Shown here: positions 16,338-25,775 of the stretch, piece by piece | Numbering within the stretch: the stretch's first letter is position 1 | How the letters are laid out: each line of letters starts with the position of its first letter | Assembly: GCA_026415195.1 (NCBI GenBank) | Contig: JAOAHO010000024.1 | Coordinates: 1-40,837 of the forward strand | Length of the DNA stretch: 40,837 nt | Reading direction: 5' to 3' | Source: Bacteroidia bacterium | GTDB lineage: Bacteria; Bacteroidota; Bacteroidia; B-17B0; Aurantibacillaceae | Made by a program: the position numbers and the translations under genes | Notes under the pieces: generated by a model | Databases searched by the model: none | The model's input: the letters and a program-made list of their open reading frames with translations, nothing else | What the model was told of the DNA's origin: nothing

Positions 16338-17798
16338 TTGAAGCATTGTGCCAAATATTTATTATTTTTCTTTGCATTTTTTTGTTTTCAGGTTTCGTGC
16401 AAGAAAAACAAAATCATCACTTCCTCCTCTGCAAAACTTATCATCTCATCTGATTCTATATTGTTCGATACGGTTTTTACCACTATCGGTTCATCCACCA
16501 AATACTTGATTGTAAAAAATCCCAACAAAGGAATTTTAAATATTTCCGAAATAAAACTTAAAAACGGCCACGCCTCACCTTTCATTCTAAACGTGGACGG
16601 AAGCCCGGGAAAATATCACACCAATATTGAAATTCCCGCCAACGACAGCATATTCATTATGGTACAGGTGAACGTGAACCCCACCAACCAAAATTCCCCC
16701 CTCATTATATCAGATGAACTGGAATTTCATTATAATGGTAACAAGCAAACCGTTTATCTGGAAGCATGGGGGCAAGATGCCTATTACCACAAACCTGATA
16801 AAGCCATTTATTTCAGTAATGGATCATATCTTCCCTACTCATTGATTTCTTCATCTGAAAACACAACGGTGGTTTGGCCCAACGATAAGCCGCATGTTAT
16901 TTACGGATGGGTGGTGGTGGACAGTACTCAAAAACTCATAATCCAACCCGGAACCAAAATTTACCTGAATTACAAAGCCGGTATTTGGGTTTATCGTTAC
17001 GGTGAAATAAAAGTGAACGGAACGTTGGGAAATGAAGTAATTTTTACTTCCGCAAGACGTGAAAAAGATTATCTTGATGAACCCGGCCAGTGGGACAGAA
17101 TCTGGATAAATGAAGGAAGCACCGGCAATGAAATCAATTATGCCATTATAAAAAACGGATTTATTGGTATACAGGCCGAATTGTTGGGCAATTCATTTAA
17201 TGTTCCCAAGCGATTAAAAATTACCAATACCAAAATTCAAAACATGAGTTTGTGGGGGATGTATTTTTTGGGTTTTAATGTTTGGGGAGGAAATAATGTC
17301 GTTATAAATTGTAGGGAATATTGCCTTAATATACTGTCAGGAGGAAAATACACTTTTTATCACTCCACTTTTGCCAATTTTTGGAATAAGTCGGTCAGGG
17401 AAAAATCTTGTATTCACATTAACAATTATAATACACAGCAAACACTCCCCCTCGACAGTTGTTATTTTGGTTCATGCATTATTGACGGGAACCGAAATGA
17501 AGAAATTACCTTAGACCTCAGTACTTCAACTCCTTCCCTTTTGCCAAAATATTTTTTCAGCAATTGTGTACTGCGAACCCAAATCAATACCATTAATCCT
17601 CAACATTTTGAATTCAATAAAATAAATGTTCATGTGGATTTTAAAGATATTTCAAACTACAATGCCGAGCTTGGGAGTAATTCGCAGGCTGGGATGTTTT
17701 CTCAGGGAAATGCTACCTTGCATGCCAATTATTTCCCTAACGATATAAAAGGACAATTACGCCTTGCTCCCTTTTGGGCGGGAGCATATGTGAAATAA
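16338..17798 (+). CDS. Beta-rich surface lipoprotein of unknown function
   Basis: 486-residue predicted lipoprotein. The start is TTG at 16338: an in-frame TAG at 16329-16331 blocks anything earlier, and a full signal peptide begins right there (MKHCAKYLLFFFAFFCFQVS, then C21 of the lipobox, followed by KKNK). Residues ~28-140 look like an Ig-like domain of the DUF1573 or choice-of-anchor kind (VFTTIGSSTKYLIVKNP, LNISEIKLKNG). Residues ~185-420 have the short-strand pattern of a right-handed beta-helix (IIQPGTKIYLNYKAGIWVY, GEIKVNGTLGNEVIFTS), similar in style to the cargo at 5599. No catalytic motif is seen. The GAGGAAA just before TTG is too close for a normal Shine-Dalgarno. Confidence 0.8.
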   Translation: MKHCAKYLLFFFAFFCFQVSCKKNKIITSSSAKLIISSDSILFDTVFTTIGSSTKYLIVKNPNKGILNISEIKLKNGHASPFILNVDGSPGKYHTNIEIPANDSIFIMVQVNVNPTNQNSPLIISDELEFHYNGNKQTVYLEAWGQDAYYHKPDKAIYFSNGSYLPYSLISSSENTTVVWPNDKPHVIYGWVVVDSTQKLIIQPGTKIYLNYKAGIWVYRYGEIKVNGTLGNEVIFTSARREKDYLDEPGQWDRIWINEGSTGNEINYAIIKNGFIGIQAELLGNSFNVPKRLKITNTKIQNMSLWGMYFLGFNVWGGNNVVINCREYCLNILSGGKYTFYHSTFANFWNKSVREKSCIHINNYNTQQTLPLDSCYFGSCIIDGNRNEEITLDLSTSTPSLLPKYFFSNCVLRTQINTINPQHFEFNKINVHVDFKDISNYNAELGSNSQAGMFSQGNATLHANYFPNDIKGQLRLAPFWAGAYVK

Positions 17799-17846
17799 TT
17801 TTATAAAAGGAAATAAAATTGATAAAATATTACCAAAATAGAGAAA

Positions 17847-19958
17847 TCACATCGATTTATTGATGATTTTAATTTCCGTTTCGCCTATAACACGGAATGC
17901 TGTTCTTCTGTTACGTTGATGGGCAGCCTCAAATTCGGGACTTCCGGGCTTTAATTTTTTAATTTCTGATTCCGGCACCAGCGGGCGGGTTTCGCCATAT
18001 CCTTGAGCAATGATTCTATCAGCTGATATGCCTTTGCTTATAATATAATCCACACAACTTTGAGCTCGGGCCTTAGATAGCCGAAGATTATATTCATCGC
18101 TGCCGCGAGAGTCGGTGTGTGAACTGAGTTCAATTTTGATGTTATCATTAATTTCCAGCAAACGGACAATTTTATCCAAAACCTCCTTGGATTTTGGCCT
18201 GAGCGTAGCTTTATCAAAATCGTACTCTATACCTTCAATTTCTATATCACCCGGCGGAATTTTGTTAAGAAAAAAATCCTGTTCATAATGCTTAGACTCC
18301 GAAACTCCGATTGTAGAAAGCGAATATGCATCTCCGAAATATTTATTCTTCTGTGCCTTTAAAAAATATTCCATGTAAGGCTTGAGTTCAGCTGAATAAT
18401 AACCTTTATCATCGGTGGTCACGTAAATGGTCTCATCATTTTCGTGTACTTCCTTAATGGTTACCAGAGCATTTGGAATGGGTTCATTGGTTTGGGCATC
18501 AAAAACATAACCGTCAATATCCAGCTTGATGGGTTCCATTTCATATTTATAAATTGAATAACAATGACCATCAGGGCAATCTTCACGGTCGGATGCAAAA
18601 AAACCTCTTGGATTTAGTTTTTCCATGATAAAGTAAGCATCATCTTTGGATGAATTAATAGGGGCATCCAAATTAACAGGTTGAGAATAAGTGGAGTCAT
18701 CTGGGTTATATACTGACTTAAATATGTCCAAACCCCCCAAGCCAACATGACCATTGGAACTAAAATATAATATGCTGCTGGCCGTATGGAAATAGGGTGA
18801 TATTTCATCGCCCGGCGTATTCACGGGCGGCCCTAAGTTCCGAGGCTTTCCCACAAACCCGTTTTCATCAATATCTGCCACCCATATGTCAAAACCTCCC
18901 TGACCTCCGGGCCGATTGGATGAAAAAAACATTTTTCTTCCGTCGTGCGTAACAAAAGGATTTTGCGATTTACAATTCGGTTCATTTATACCGTTGCCTA
19001 ATTTCATGGCTTCATAAAATTTGCCGTCAAGCGAACGCGCCATGTAAATAAAAGCTTCCTTGCGGTTGTTGTCGCTCCAGCGAGTGAAAAGCATTACACC
19101 GTCAGGAGTAAAAACTCCTGAACCTTCATGCAGCGATGTATTTACAGGTCGGCCGAAATTAACTGGCCTCTGCCAAATTGTATCATCCAAAGTGGTATAA
19201 TATAAATCACAATAATATTTGGAATCCTGCTTATCGGGGTCTGATACTACACCGCCCCTGCGCGCACTAGTGAATATAAGTTTTTGAGGGCTTAAATAAT
19301 ATTGAGGAGCAAAATTGCTGGTTCCACGGTTAAATACCAGCGTATCCATTTTTCTGACCTCCACTCTCTTCTTCGGGCGCATGGAATCCATTGCAAAAAA
19401 GCAATGGGCCATTTTTTTGGCAACATCTTTTTTCATGGAGTCGGAAAGATTGGGCGTTTTTTCAAATTCATCAAAAGATTTCAGCGCTTCTTGATATTGC
19501 CTGACGGACATTTGCATTAAGCCCAAGTAATATTTCGCTTCAGGAAACAAATCTTTTTCCGTACATTTTTTATAAAATTTAACGGCATGATGATAATCAT
19601 AATTCAGACGATATGATGTGGCAATTTTATATAGTATTAAATCATACTTCGTTGCTTTTTCCGCATTCTTAGGATCAGGATTAGTTGCTGCAGCCTTTGA
19701 TGTGTCTTTTTTTGTTAGCGATAATTCCGGAACTTTAAACAATGATTTCATTTTTAAATTAATTATTTGGGCTTCATAAGGATAAACAGCCGTATTCAAT
19801 ATCGTAGAGTCATCCAATACTTTTTCATAATATTTCGCAGCATTCAAATAATCACCCTTTTCATAGGCCTTATCGGCAAGTTCCAACCATACCTTTTTTG
19901 ATTGCGCGTTTGCAAAAGCGCCAAAAAAAATAAATATTAAAAAAAATAATTTATTCAT
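17847..19958 (-). CDS. PorE-like TPR / PD40 propeller / OmpA protein
   Basis: Periplasmic, peptidoglycan-binding component linked to T9SS. 703 residues with signal peptide MNKLFFLIFIFFGAFANA. Domain order: TPR-like helices (~20-190), PD40/WD40-like propeller (~205-470, blades such as IFTSARRGG, MLFTRWSDN, MFFSSNRPGGQGGFDIW, LYFSSNGHVGLGGLDIF), carboxypeptidase-regulatory-like beta domain (~490-565), and OmpA C-terminal domain (~580-690, ELSSHTDSRGSDEYN and RNRRTAF). This order is that of Porphyromonas PorE, which binds peptidoglycan and associates with PorP and PorK-N. It is the last gene of the five-gene adhesin operon, one base after a PorP/SprF gene. It may be a dedicated paralogue of PorE rather than the housekeeping copy; the window cannot decide. 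Confidence 0.88.
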   Translation of the reverse strand: MNKLFFLIFIFFGAFANAQSKKVWLELADKAYEKGDYLNAAKYYEKVLDDSTILNTAVYPYEAQIINLKMKSLFKVPELSLTKKDTSKAAATNPDPKNAEKATKYDLILYKIATSYRLNYDYHHAVKFYKKCTEKDLFPEAKYYLGLMQMSVRQYQEALKSFDEFEKTPNLSDSMKKDVAKKMAHCFFAMDSMRPKKRVEVRKMDTLVFNRGTSNFAPQYYLSPQKLIFTSARRGGVVSDPDKQDSKYYCDLYYTTLDDTIWQRPVNFGRPVNTSLHEGSGVFTPDGVMLFTRWSDNNRKEAFIYMARSLDGKFYEAMKLGNGINEPNCKSQNPFVTHDGRKMFFSSNRPGGQGGFDIWVADIDENGFVGKPRNLGPPVNTPGDEISPYFHTASSILYFSSNGHVGLGGLDIFKSVYNPDDSTYSQPVNLDAPINSSKDDAYFIMEKLNPRGFFASDREDCPDGHCYSIYKYEMEPIKLDIDGYVFDAQTNEPIPNALVTIKEVHENDETIYVTTDDKGYYSAELKPYMEYFLKAQKNKYFGDAYSLSTIGVSESKHYEQDFFLNKIPPGDIEIEGIEYDFDKATLRPKSKEVLDKIVRLLEINDNIKIELSSHTDSRGSDEYNLRLSKARAQSCVDYIISKGISADRIIAQGYGETRPLVPESEIKKLKPGSPEFEAAHQRNRRTAFRVIGETEIKIINKSM

Positions 19959-19959
19959 A

Positions 19960-20943
19960 TTACAAACGGGGGCAACTTCTGAGTTCGGGGGCTTTTTTGG
20001 TCAGGCCAAGCCACGTTAAGCCAATTTCAAATGCCCCGCGGTATCGGGACACGGGTTTTAAAGACGAAATATTAACATCATAACCTATTTTGAACAAATA
20101 AGAATCTTTTTTAAAACCCAAATACCCCACCCCCGCGTCCTGATTTCTGTATAAAAGCCCTGCAAGCAAATAAAACTTTTCCGATTTAAAATAATATCCG
20201 GCATCCAGGGCATATGTTTGTTCAATATTATTAACCTGCTTCATAATTAGCACTTTAGGGATAAAATATAACAACTCATTTACATTTACACGCGAGCCTA
20301 CATTAAAATACAATCGCAAAGGCAAACGATTTTGAGAACCTACAAAGCTTTCCTTGGGCTGAGTCAGATTAAAAGCGCTGATGCCCAAAAACGGATTTAC
20401 TCTGGATTGTTGTTTTCCATAATAATAAAGTAATCCGAAATTCACTACTTCATGAAAAATAATCGGATTGCTGAAATTTTCACCATTCGGAATGCTGGTA
20501 TCGAATTTGCCCCCCTCAGACGTGGTCCACTGTGAATCAAAGGTTAATAACTTTGGTGATACTCTTTTCTGATTAAGGCCTGCCTGTAAGCCAAAAGAAA
20601 GATTATGCGTTCGGGTTTTATCAAGCGGAATAAAATAACCAGCGGCAAATAAAAATTGTGCTACATTGTAATTGCCTGCCCCCGCCCTCATATTACATAG
20701 TTGACCACCAAAGCTCCATCTTTTCACCGATTGTAAATCCAAACTGGCCAACATAGTTTGAAAGGGCTTGGTGGCAACGGAATTCCATTGATTGCGGTAG
20801 TGCCCGTGCACGCGTATTTTACTGTCCATCACCCCTATCATGGCCGGATTCAGGTGCAAAGGGGCAAAATCATACAAGCTCAAATGAAAATCCTGAGCAC
20901 AGGTAATTTCAAATATCAATAATAAAATAAAAATTCTTTTCAT
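19960..20943 (-). CDS. PorP/SprF-family outer-membrane protein (partner of adhesin B)
   Basis: Outer-membrane beta-barrel of the PorP/SprF family, 327 residues. Signal peptide MKRIFILLLIFEITCA, then the family N-terminus AQDFHLSLYDFAPLHLNPAM with the hallmark NPA, followed by HGHYRNQWNSV. Alternating aromatic strands continue to the end (FEIGLTWLGL). It ends RSCPRL; the PorP at 36291 ends ISCPSF, and a Cys-Pro tail of this kind is common in the family. SprF is needed to secrete the type B adhesin SprB in Flavobacterium, and type B cargo are often encoded next to a SprF-like gene. Here the gap to adhesin B is three bases and to the PorE-like gene one base. Confidence 0.9.
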   Translation of the reverse strand: MKRIFILLLIFEITCAQDFHLSLYDFAPLHLNPAMIGVMDSKIRVHGHYRNQWNSVATKPFQTMLASLDLQSVKRWSFGGQLCNMRAGAGNYNVAQFLFAAGYFIPLDKTRTHNLSFGLQAGLNQKRVSPKLLTFDSQWTTSEGGKFDTSIPNGENFSNPIIFHEVVNFGLLYYYGKQQSRVNPFLGISAFNLTQPKESFVGSQNRLPLRLYFNVGSRVNVNELLYFIPKVLIMKQVNNIEQTYALDAGYYFKSEKFYLLAGLLYRNQDAGVGYLGFKKDSYLFKIGYDVNISSLKPVSRYRGAFEIGLTWLGLTKKAPELRSCPRL

Positions 20944-20946
20944 TTA

Positions 20947-23900
20947 CTATCGAATTAAGGTAACATCACCATTCAACCGAACCGTTCGGTTGTTATACAA
21001 ATCGGCTTCCAGCGTCCAAACATAAACTCCCAAAGGTTGATCTTCTCCGTTTTTCTTGCCGTCCCAACCGATGCTTTGATCATTCGATTCGAATATTTTT
21101 TCACCCCAATTGTTATAAACCCTGAATAATAATCTTTTAAATGGACCACCTTTGACGAACAACACATCATTTTTTCCGTCTCCGTTGGGACTAAATCCGG
21201 AAGGAACTTGCGGCAACAGGTTAACATCAATGGTTTTCACGACAGAGTCCTTACAACCAAGGTTATCAAAAATCAATAATGTAATGGTGTAGGTTCCGCC
21301 GTTTAAATAAGTGTGCGAAGGGTTTTGTAATACTGAAGATGATCCGTCGCCAAAATTCCATATCCAAGATACTACGCTACCCGACGGAGTGGAAAAATCG
21401 GAAAAATAGACCGGTTCTTCGGCTACTGTTGGATTATTGGTCATTTGAAAATCAGCATTTGGTTTAGGATTGATGGAAATAGTTTTCGTTACCGATGCCG
21501 AACATTGCGTAATGGGTGAAACCATCACTAAATCCACATTAAACAAGCCGGAAGAATTAAAAATAATTCCTTGAGGATTGGTTAATGTTGAAGTGGCAGG
21601 AGATGCATTATTGCCAAAAAACCAGCCGAATATGGCACTTGCAGGATTTGATAAATTGGTGAAATTAGTTCCCATACCCTGGCATGCATTGGATACGCTG
21701 AAATCGGGTATGGGTAAATTATTCACGATAATAGACTTAGATAAAGTGTCGGAACAGGTGATTCCAAGTGAATTCGTTCCGGTTACGGTAAAAGAAATAA
21801 CATGGTACCCTGTATTTGTATAAGTTGTATTCGGATTGTTGACATTGGATGTTAATCCGTTTCCGAAATTCCAACTGACACTGTTTATAGTTGTATTATT
21901 TGCAGATGAAGTATTTGTGAATGTAACGGGATCATTCAGACATCGCTTTGGTGATATGGCAAAATTGGCATCAGGGGCTTGAACGAAATTGGCTACAAAT
22001 GATTTGGAAGCAGCCGGACAATTTATTCCCTGAACCGTGGAGCTTGTCAATGTAATGGTCACGGAGCCTGCAGCTAAATCTCCAGCACTTGGGAAGTATA
22101 TACCATTCAGGGCATTATTATTAGGTGAAAAAGTACCCGTACCGGTGCTTGTCCAAAAACCTGTATTCGTGTATCCGCTTACTGAACCGCTTAATTGAAT
22201 GGGAGTGGATTCACATACAGCCGTCGAAGTATTTACTGTAATGTTGGGTAACTTGATGATGCTCATCTTAACAGTATCTTTAACGGTAGGACAAAATCCG
22301 TTAGCCGTTTGTACTACAAAAACAATCGGCTGGTTAAGCAATGTATCATTTTGCGAAACCGCATAATTTGCCCCCGTTGGAGGAACAGGAATAAAAGCAC
22401 CGGAACCATTGGTTGTGGTCCAACTTAAAGCGCTGGCCCCTCCGCCTGATACACTTCCGCTAAGTGCCACAAGAGTGGTGTTGGAACATATAGTGAAAGT
22501 CGGTGCCACAGAAATAATCGGCTGTGCAAGAATGTTTATGGTTAAAGAGTTACTGACTGAAGCACACAAACCTGAATTATCAATGGCAGTTAAGGTCATT
22601 TGAATGGAAGATTGTTGCAAATCTGAAGTTGACAGGTTATAAACTGTATTCAGCGAATTACTACCCGGTGTGAAAATTCCCGTTCCATTGGTATTCCATA
22701 AGTAAGATAAATTAGAACCACTGACGGTGCCCGTTAGGGCAATGGTACTGCTATTGGTGCAAACAAAAGTACTGGTAATTAAATTAACTGTTGGTGGATT
22801 AACGAAAGTAACCGTATATGTTTTATGTGCAGGAGAACAACCTCCTTGTGCCGTTAATGTAAATACAATGACTCCATTCGACAAATCAGTCGGAGATGGA
22901 GTATAGGTTGTATTCACCCCAGGCGGGCCGTAGGTTCCGCCTGCTCCCCCCGTCCAATTGGCCCCTATGCAATTTGAAAATGTTCCTGTCAGATTAATGG
23001 GGCTTATATTGTTTTTGCATAGCGAAGTCAAGGTAGAGGTAATCGTTAATTTTGGTCTTTGTATGATTTGCACTGTAATGGAGTCTTTAACCGGAACACA
23101 ATTTCCAGTGGAGGTTAAATAAAATTTAATGAATTGTTGAGTAGTATCAATATTGGAAATGGTATAGGTGGTGGAAATCGTATTAACGGTAGAAGTATAA
23201 GCACCGAAGGTTCCCGTTCCATTGGCTGTAGTCCATACACCGGTGATTGCGCCGCCGCTAATAGTTCCGGTCAGGGGAATGGTAAAGGTACTGCCCACGC
23301 ATAGAGGAGCCACAGTTTGGGTTTTAATTTCGGTACGCCTTAAAAAAGATGACATATAGTGGAACAAGCCTCCGGTGCTAGCCCCGCCGTCAAACACTCC
23401 CAGCGCAAAATCGCTTTGGCTGTTCCCGATGGTATAAGAACCTATGGGAAGCTGAGCTATGCTAAAAGGAATCTGCGCTCCCATCCACTGTCCGCCGGTT
23501 CCGGGAACCACGGTAAAAGCAGAACCGGGCACTAAAGTAGTACTTCCATTCAGTGTGAATGAATTTTGGGCACCGGTGGGAACCAATATATTTAAACGGA
23601 ACTGTTGATTGGTATTCCTGGAAAATGCCACTAAGCTGGAACCTGCACAACTTAATGGGGGCAAAAGGGCGGCACCTGCCTCACAACCGATACCCGTTGC
23701 CTGCCACAAATAAACATTTTTGTTTGCCTGAACAAAAGTAAGGTTTTGGGTTATCTGATAAAAAAATGTTTGGCCTTTATTAATGATGGTGTTGGTTATC
23801 ACACCATCGTTAATGGTCAACTGTGTGAAATTTTCTGTACCCACCACATATATTCCTTCAATAGAAGCAGGGAACATGTTACCTTTATTTATGATATAAT

Positions 23901-24744
23901 CTTTTCCCACAATATCGACCGGCACAATTTGGTCGCCGATAAGATCATGACACCCTCCGCCCGGGGTCCTGACTGAATCGTCGGCTACGGTAACGGCTAT
24001 AGGTTTATCTGAATAAACAATTGTTCCTGACAAATTATTTCCCGGAACATTGGTATTTTGTACCAAATTTTCGATGGTATAACAATCTCCCGGATTGGGT
24101 AAAAGAACACTATAGGTAATATTGGCAGGATGCCCAACCACATTGCATGCCGGTTTAATCCAAACCACCGTATTAGGCTTGGTAGCTACAATATTAATCT
24201 GTTGCTTGGGCTGAACAATTCCTGGTGGGGTTCCGGCAAGATTTCCCACTGTCTGGTTATACCAGCTTGTTTGAAATGGGCAAACAAATTCTGTCCCCAA
24301 ACCATTGCTGCCTTTTAAAGAAAATGTCTCGGGATTATAATAATTAGGCGCCCTAGTTACCACATCGTATACCACCGTAATATTTGAAGTAGACGAAATG
24401 TACAAACCATAAGGCACCACGGTATTGGCCGGCCGACATTCCAATGAATCATAGGCCATGTTGGTTGCAGAAACCGCGGCATCCCTCCAGAAAGTATAAT
24501 CAAAAGAAGTGTTCGGGCCTAAAATAATGGTGGTATCGTATTTGTTGGGTGCAATGGCAGCAGGTTGCCTCACTCTGATGGTGGTGGAAGGCGCTGCAAA
24601 TGTGGCTATATGCAATCGGATTGGATCCCTGTGCCAGTGATCCGGTGTCACCCATGGTGCAGCAAACCAAAACACCGTATCAATTTGGCCAACAGCACTT
24701 CTTAAAAGAAGAATCAATAAAACAAACAATAAATTTTTTTTCAT
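20947..24744 (-). CDS. Large adhesin B: IgGFc-binding-like N-terminus, PKD domains, type B sorting domain
   Basis: Predicted cell-surface protein of 1265 residues. Signal peptide MKKNLLFVLLILLLRSAVG; residues ~22-470 resemble the IgGFc-binding N-terminal domain (DTVFWFAAPWVTPDHW, GLYISSTSNITVVYDV, a VAVTVADDS strand). Five tandem modules of ~90 residues follow (~474-922), each starting with a C..S/N motif and xLxGxVSG and holding a second cysteine near its end. Three PKD domains (~923-1175; SWNFGNG, GWFFGNN, IWNFGDGSS) come next. The last ~89 residues are a gliding-associated CHU_C (type B) sorting domain: GFSPNGDGKNDVLF, VYNNWGEKIFES, GWDGKKNGEDQPLGVYVW. It lies between the two PorP/SprF genes. 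Ligand unknown; IgG binding should not be assumed from the domain name. Confidence 0.9.
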   Translation of the reverse strand: MKKNLLFVLLILLLRSAVGQIDTVFWFAAPWVTPDHWHRDPIRLHIATFAAPSTTIRVRQPAAIAPNKYDTTIILGPNTSFDYTFWRDAAVSATNMAYDSLECRPANTVVPYGLYISSTSNITVVYDVVTRAPNYYNPETFSLKGSNGLGTEFVCPFQTSWYNQTVGNLAGTPPGIVQPKQQINIVATKPNTVVWIKPACNVVGHPANITYSVLLPNPGDCYTIENLVQNTNVPGNNLSGTIVYSDKPIAVTVADDSVRTPGGGCHDLIGDQIVPVDIVGKDYIINKGNMFPASIEGIYVVGTENFTQLTINDGVITNTIINKGQTFFYQITQNLTFVQANKNVYLWQATGIGCEAGAALLPPLSCAGSSLVAFSRNTNQQFRLNILVPTGAQNSFTLNGSTTLVPGSAFTVVPGTGGQWMGAQIPFSIAQLPIGSYTIGNSQSDFALGVFDGGASTGGLFHYMSSFLRRTEIKTQTVAPLCVGSTFTIPLTGTISGGAITGVWTTANGTGTFGAYTSTVNTISTTYTISNIDTTQQFIKFYLTSTGNCVPVKDSITVQIIQRPKLTITSTLTSLCKNNISPINLTGTFSNCIGANWTGGAGGTYGPPGVNTTYTPSPTDLSNGVIVFTLTAQGGCSPAHKTYTVTFVNPPTVNLITSTFVCTNSSTIALTGTVSGSNLSYLWNTNGTGIFTPGSNSLNTVYNLSTSDLQQSSIQMTLTAIDNSGLCASVSNSLTINILAQPIISVAPTFTICSNTTLVALSGSVSGGGASALSWTTTNGSGAFIPVPPTGANYAVSQNDTLLNQPIVFVVQTANGFCPTVKDTVKMSIIKLPNITVNTSTAVCESTPIQLSGSVSGYTNTGFWTSTGTGTFSPNNNALNGIYFPSAGDLAAGSVTITLTSSTVQGINCPAASKSFVANFVQAPDANFAISPKRCLNDPVTFTNTSSANNTTINSVSWNFGNGLTSNVNNPNTTYTNTGYHVISFTVTGTNSLGITCSDTLSKSIIVNNLPIPDFSVSNACQGMGTNFTNLSNPASAIFGWFFGNNASPATSTLTNPQGIIFNSSGLFNVDLVMVSPITQCSASVTKTISINPKPNADFQMTNNPTVAEEPVYFSDFSTPSGSVVSWIWNFGDGSSSVLQNPSHTYLNGGTYTITLLIFDNLGCKDSVVKTIDVNLLPQVPSGFSPNGDGKNDVLFVKGGPFKRLLFRVYNNWGEKIFESNDQSIGWDGKKNGEDQPLGVYVWTLEADLYNNRTVRLNGDVTLIR

Positions 24745-24749
24745 AACTG

Positions 24750-25775
24750 TTATTCTTTTTTCTTGTTTTTCAAATTAGTTTTTATGCTGTTATCCAATGT
24801 GTTGAATTCTTCTTCATCCGCTGTTTGAATTTTATTAACAGTATTTATTTTTCTTGGTATCCTGTAGGATAAATAAACTTCGTGTGTTCCGGTTTGATAA
24901 TTGCGTATGTTATTCAATCCAAAATCAAAAGAATAGGCCACCGTAACATTTTTTACGTTAGCTCCGGCCAGAAAACATACACTGTTTGTCTTCCAAGGTT
25001 CCTTGAAATTAGTAATCGTCTTGGCATGACGAAAAGTACCCGCAATCCACAAGAACTTTTTGTAGGTGAGCTTTAAATTATATTCTGCCTGAAATGGTGC
25101 AGGGGAATTAAAGCGGAAGAAAACCGAAGGCTGTAATTCATATTCATTTTTCTTTTTATCCAAAACAAAATTATAACCAAAGAATACATAATTATGCGGA
25201 GTAAGGCGTCCTTGCTTATTATGCCAATATATCCTTGAACGTGTCAGCTGCTGAAAGCTTAAAGAAAAAAAGAATTTTTGGTTAGTTAAGTAAGTTCCGA
25301 AGCCCGCGTCATACGTGTTGGCATTTAAAATATTAGAAGTAAGGAATATATCATCTTTGTCGTAAGGGTTGGCATCAAATGCACGAAGGGAATATTGAAC
25401 AAAGCCAAACTGAAGTCCCAAATAAGCGCTCCAGGTTTTGTTGATGGGTAACTGATAAGCATACATTCCGTAAATATTCGTCCGGCTTAAAAGTCCGGCC
25501 TGGTCGTTCCCTAATAATACTCCCACCGCATTTTTATACTTTTTCTTAAAGGTCCCATAAACCGAGGCATTAAAATTTTTTGGAGCTCCGGTAAAGCCAG
25601 CCCATTGATAACGATATATTCCGTTAAAATTGATTTCCTTGTTAACCGATATCCAGGATGGGTTGTAATAAACCGGATTCGTCAGGATACTTGTATAAAT
25701 GGACTGTTGCTGAGCAAAAAGCAAATTTGCGGTAAGTACAGATATTAAAACAAATATTTTTATTTTACTCTTCAT
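24750..25775 (-). CDS. PorP/SprF-family outer-membrane protein (partner of adhesin A)
   Basis: 341-residue outer-membrane protein of the PorP/SprF family. Signal peptide MKSKIKIFVLISVLTANLLFA, then QSIYTSILTNPVYYNPSW and FNGIYRYQWAGFTGAP, the usual N-terminal signature with NP in place of NPA. The C-terminal part has the AYSFDFGLNNIRNYQTGTHE segment typical of the last strands. It lacks the Cys-Pro tail of its two relatives in the window and instead ends in a charged extension (~35 residues, KTNLKNKKKE), which may be a periplasmic tail. Its ATG overlaps the stop of adhesin A by one base (TAATG), showing translational coupling, and adhesin B starts five bases after it. Role as a cargo-specific secretion or retention partner is inferred from SprB-SprF. 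Confidence 0.88.
   Translation of the reverse strand: MKSKIKIFVLISVLTANLLFAQQQSIYTSILTNPVYYNPSWISVNKEINFNGIYRYQWAGFTGAPKNFNASVYGTFKKKYKNAVGVLLGNDQAGLLSRTNIYGMYAYQLPINKTWSAYLGLQFGFVQYSLRAFDANPYDKDDIFLTSNILNANTYDAGFGTYLTNQKFFFSLSFQQLTRSRIYWHNKQGRLTPHNYVFFGYNFVLDKKKNEYELQPSVFFRFNSPAPFQAEYNLKLTYKKFLWIAGTFRHAKTITNFKEPWKTNSVCFLAGANVKNVTVAYSFDFGLNNIRNYQTGTHEVYLSYRIPRKINTVNKIQTADEEEFNTLDNSIKTNLKNKKKE

Noticed and set aside
17799-17846. TTTTAT / ATAAAA pairing between the converging lipoprotein and PorE-like genes
   Set aside because: Only AT pairs and no stable stem; no terminator is claimed for this 48-base gap.
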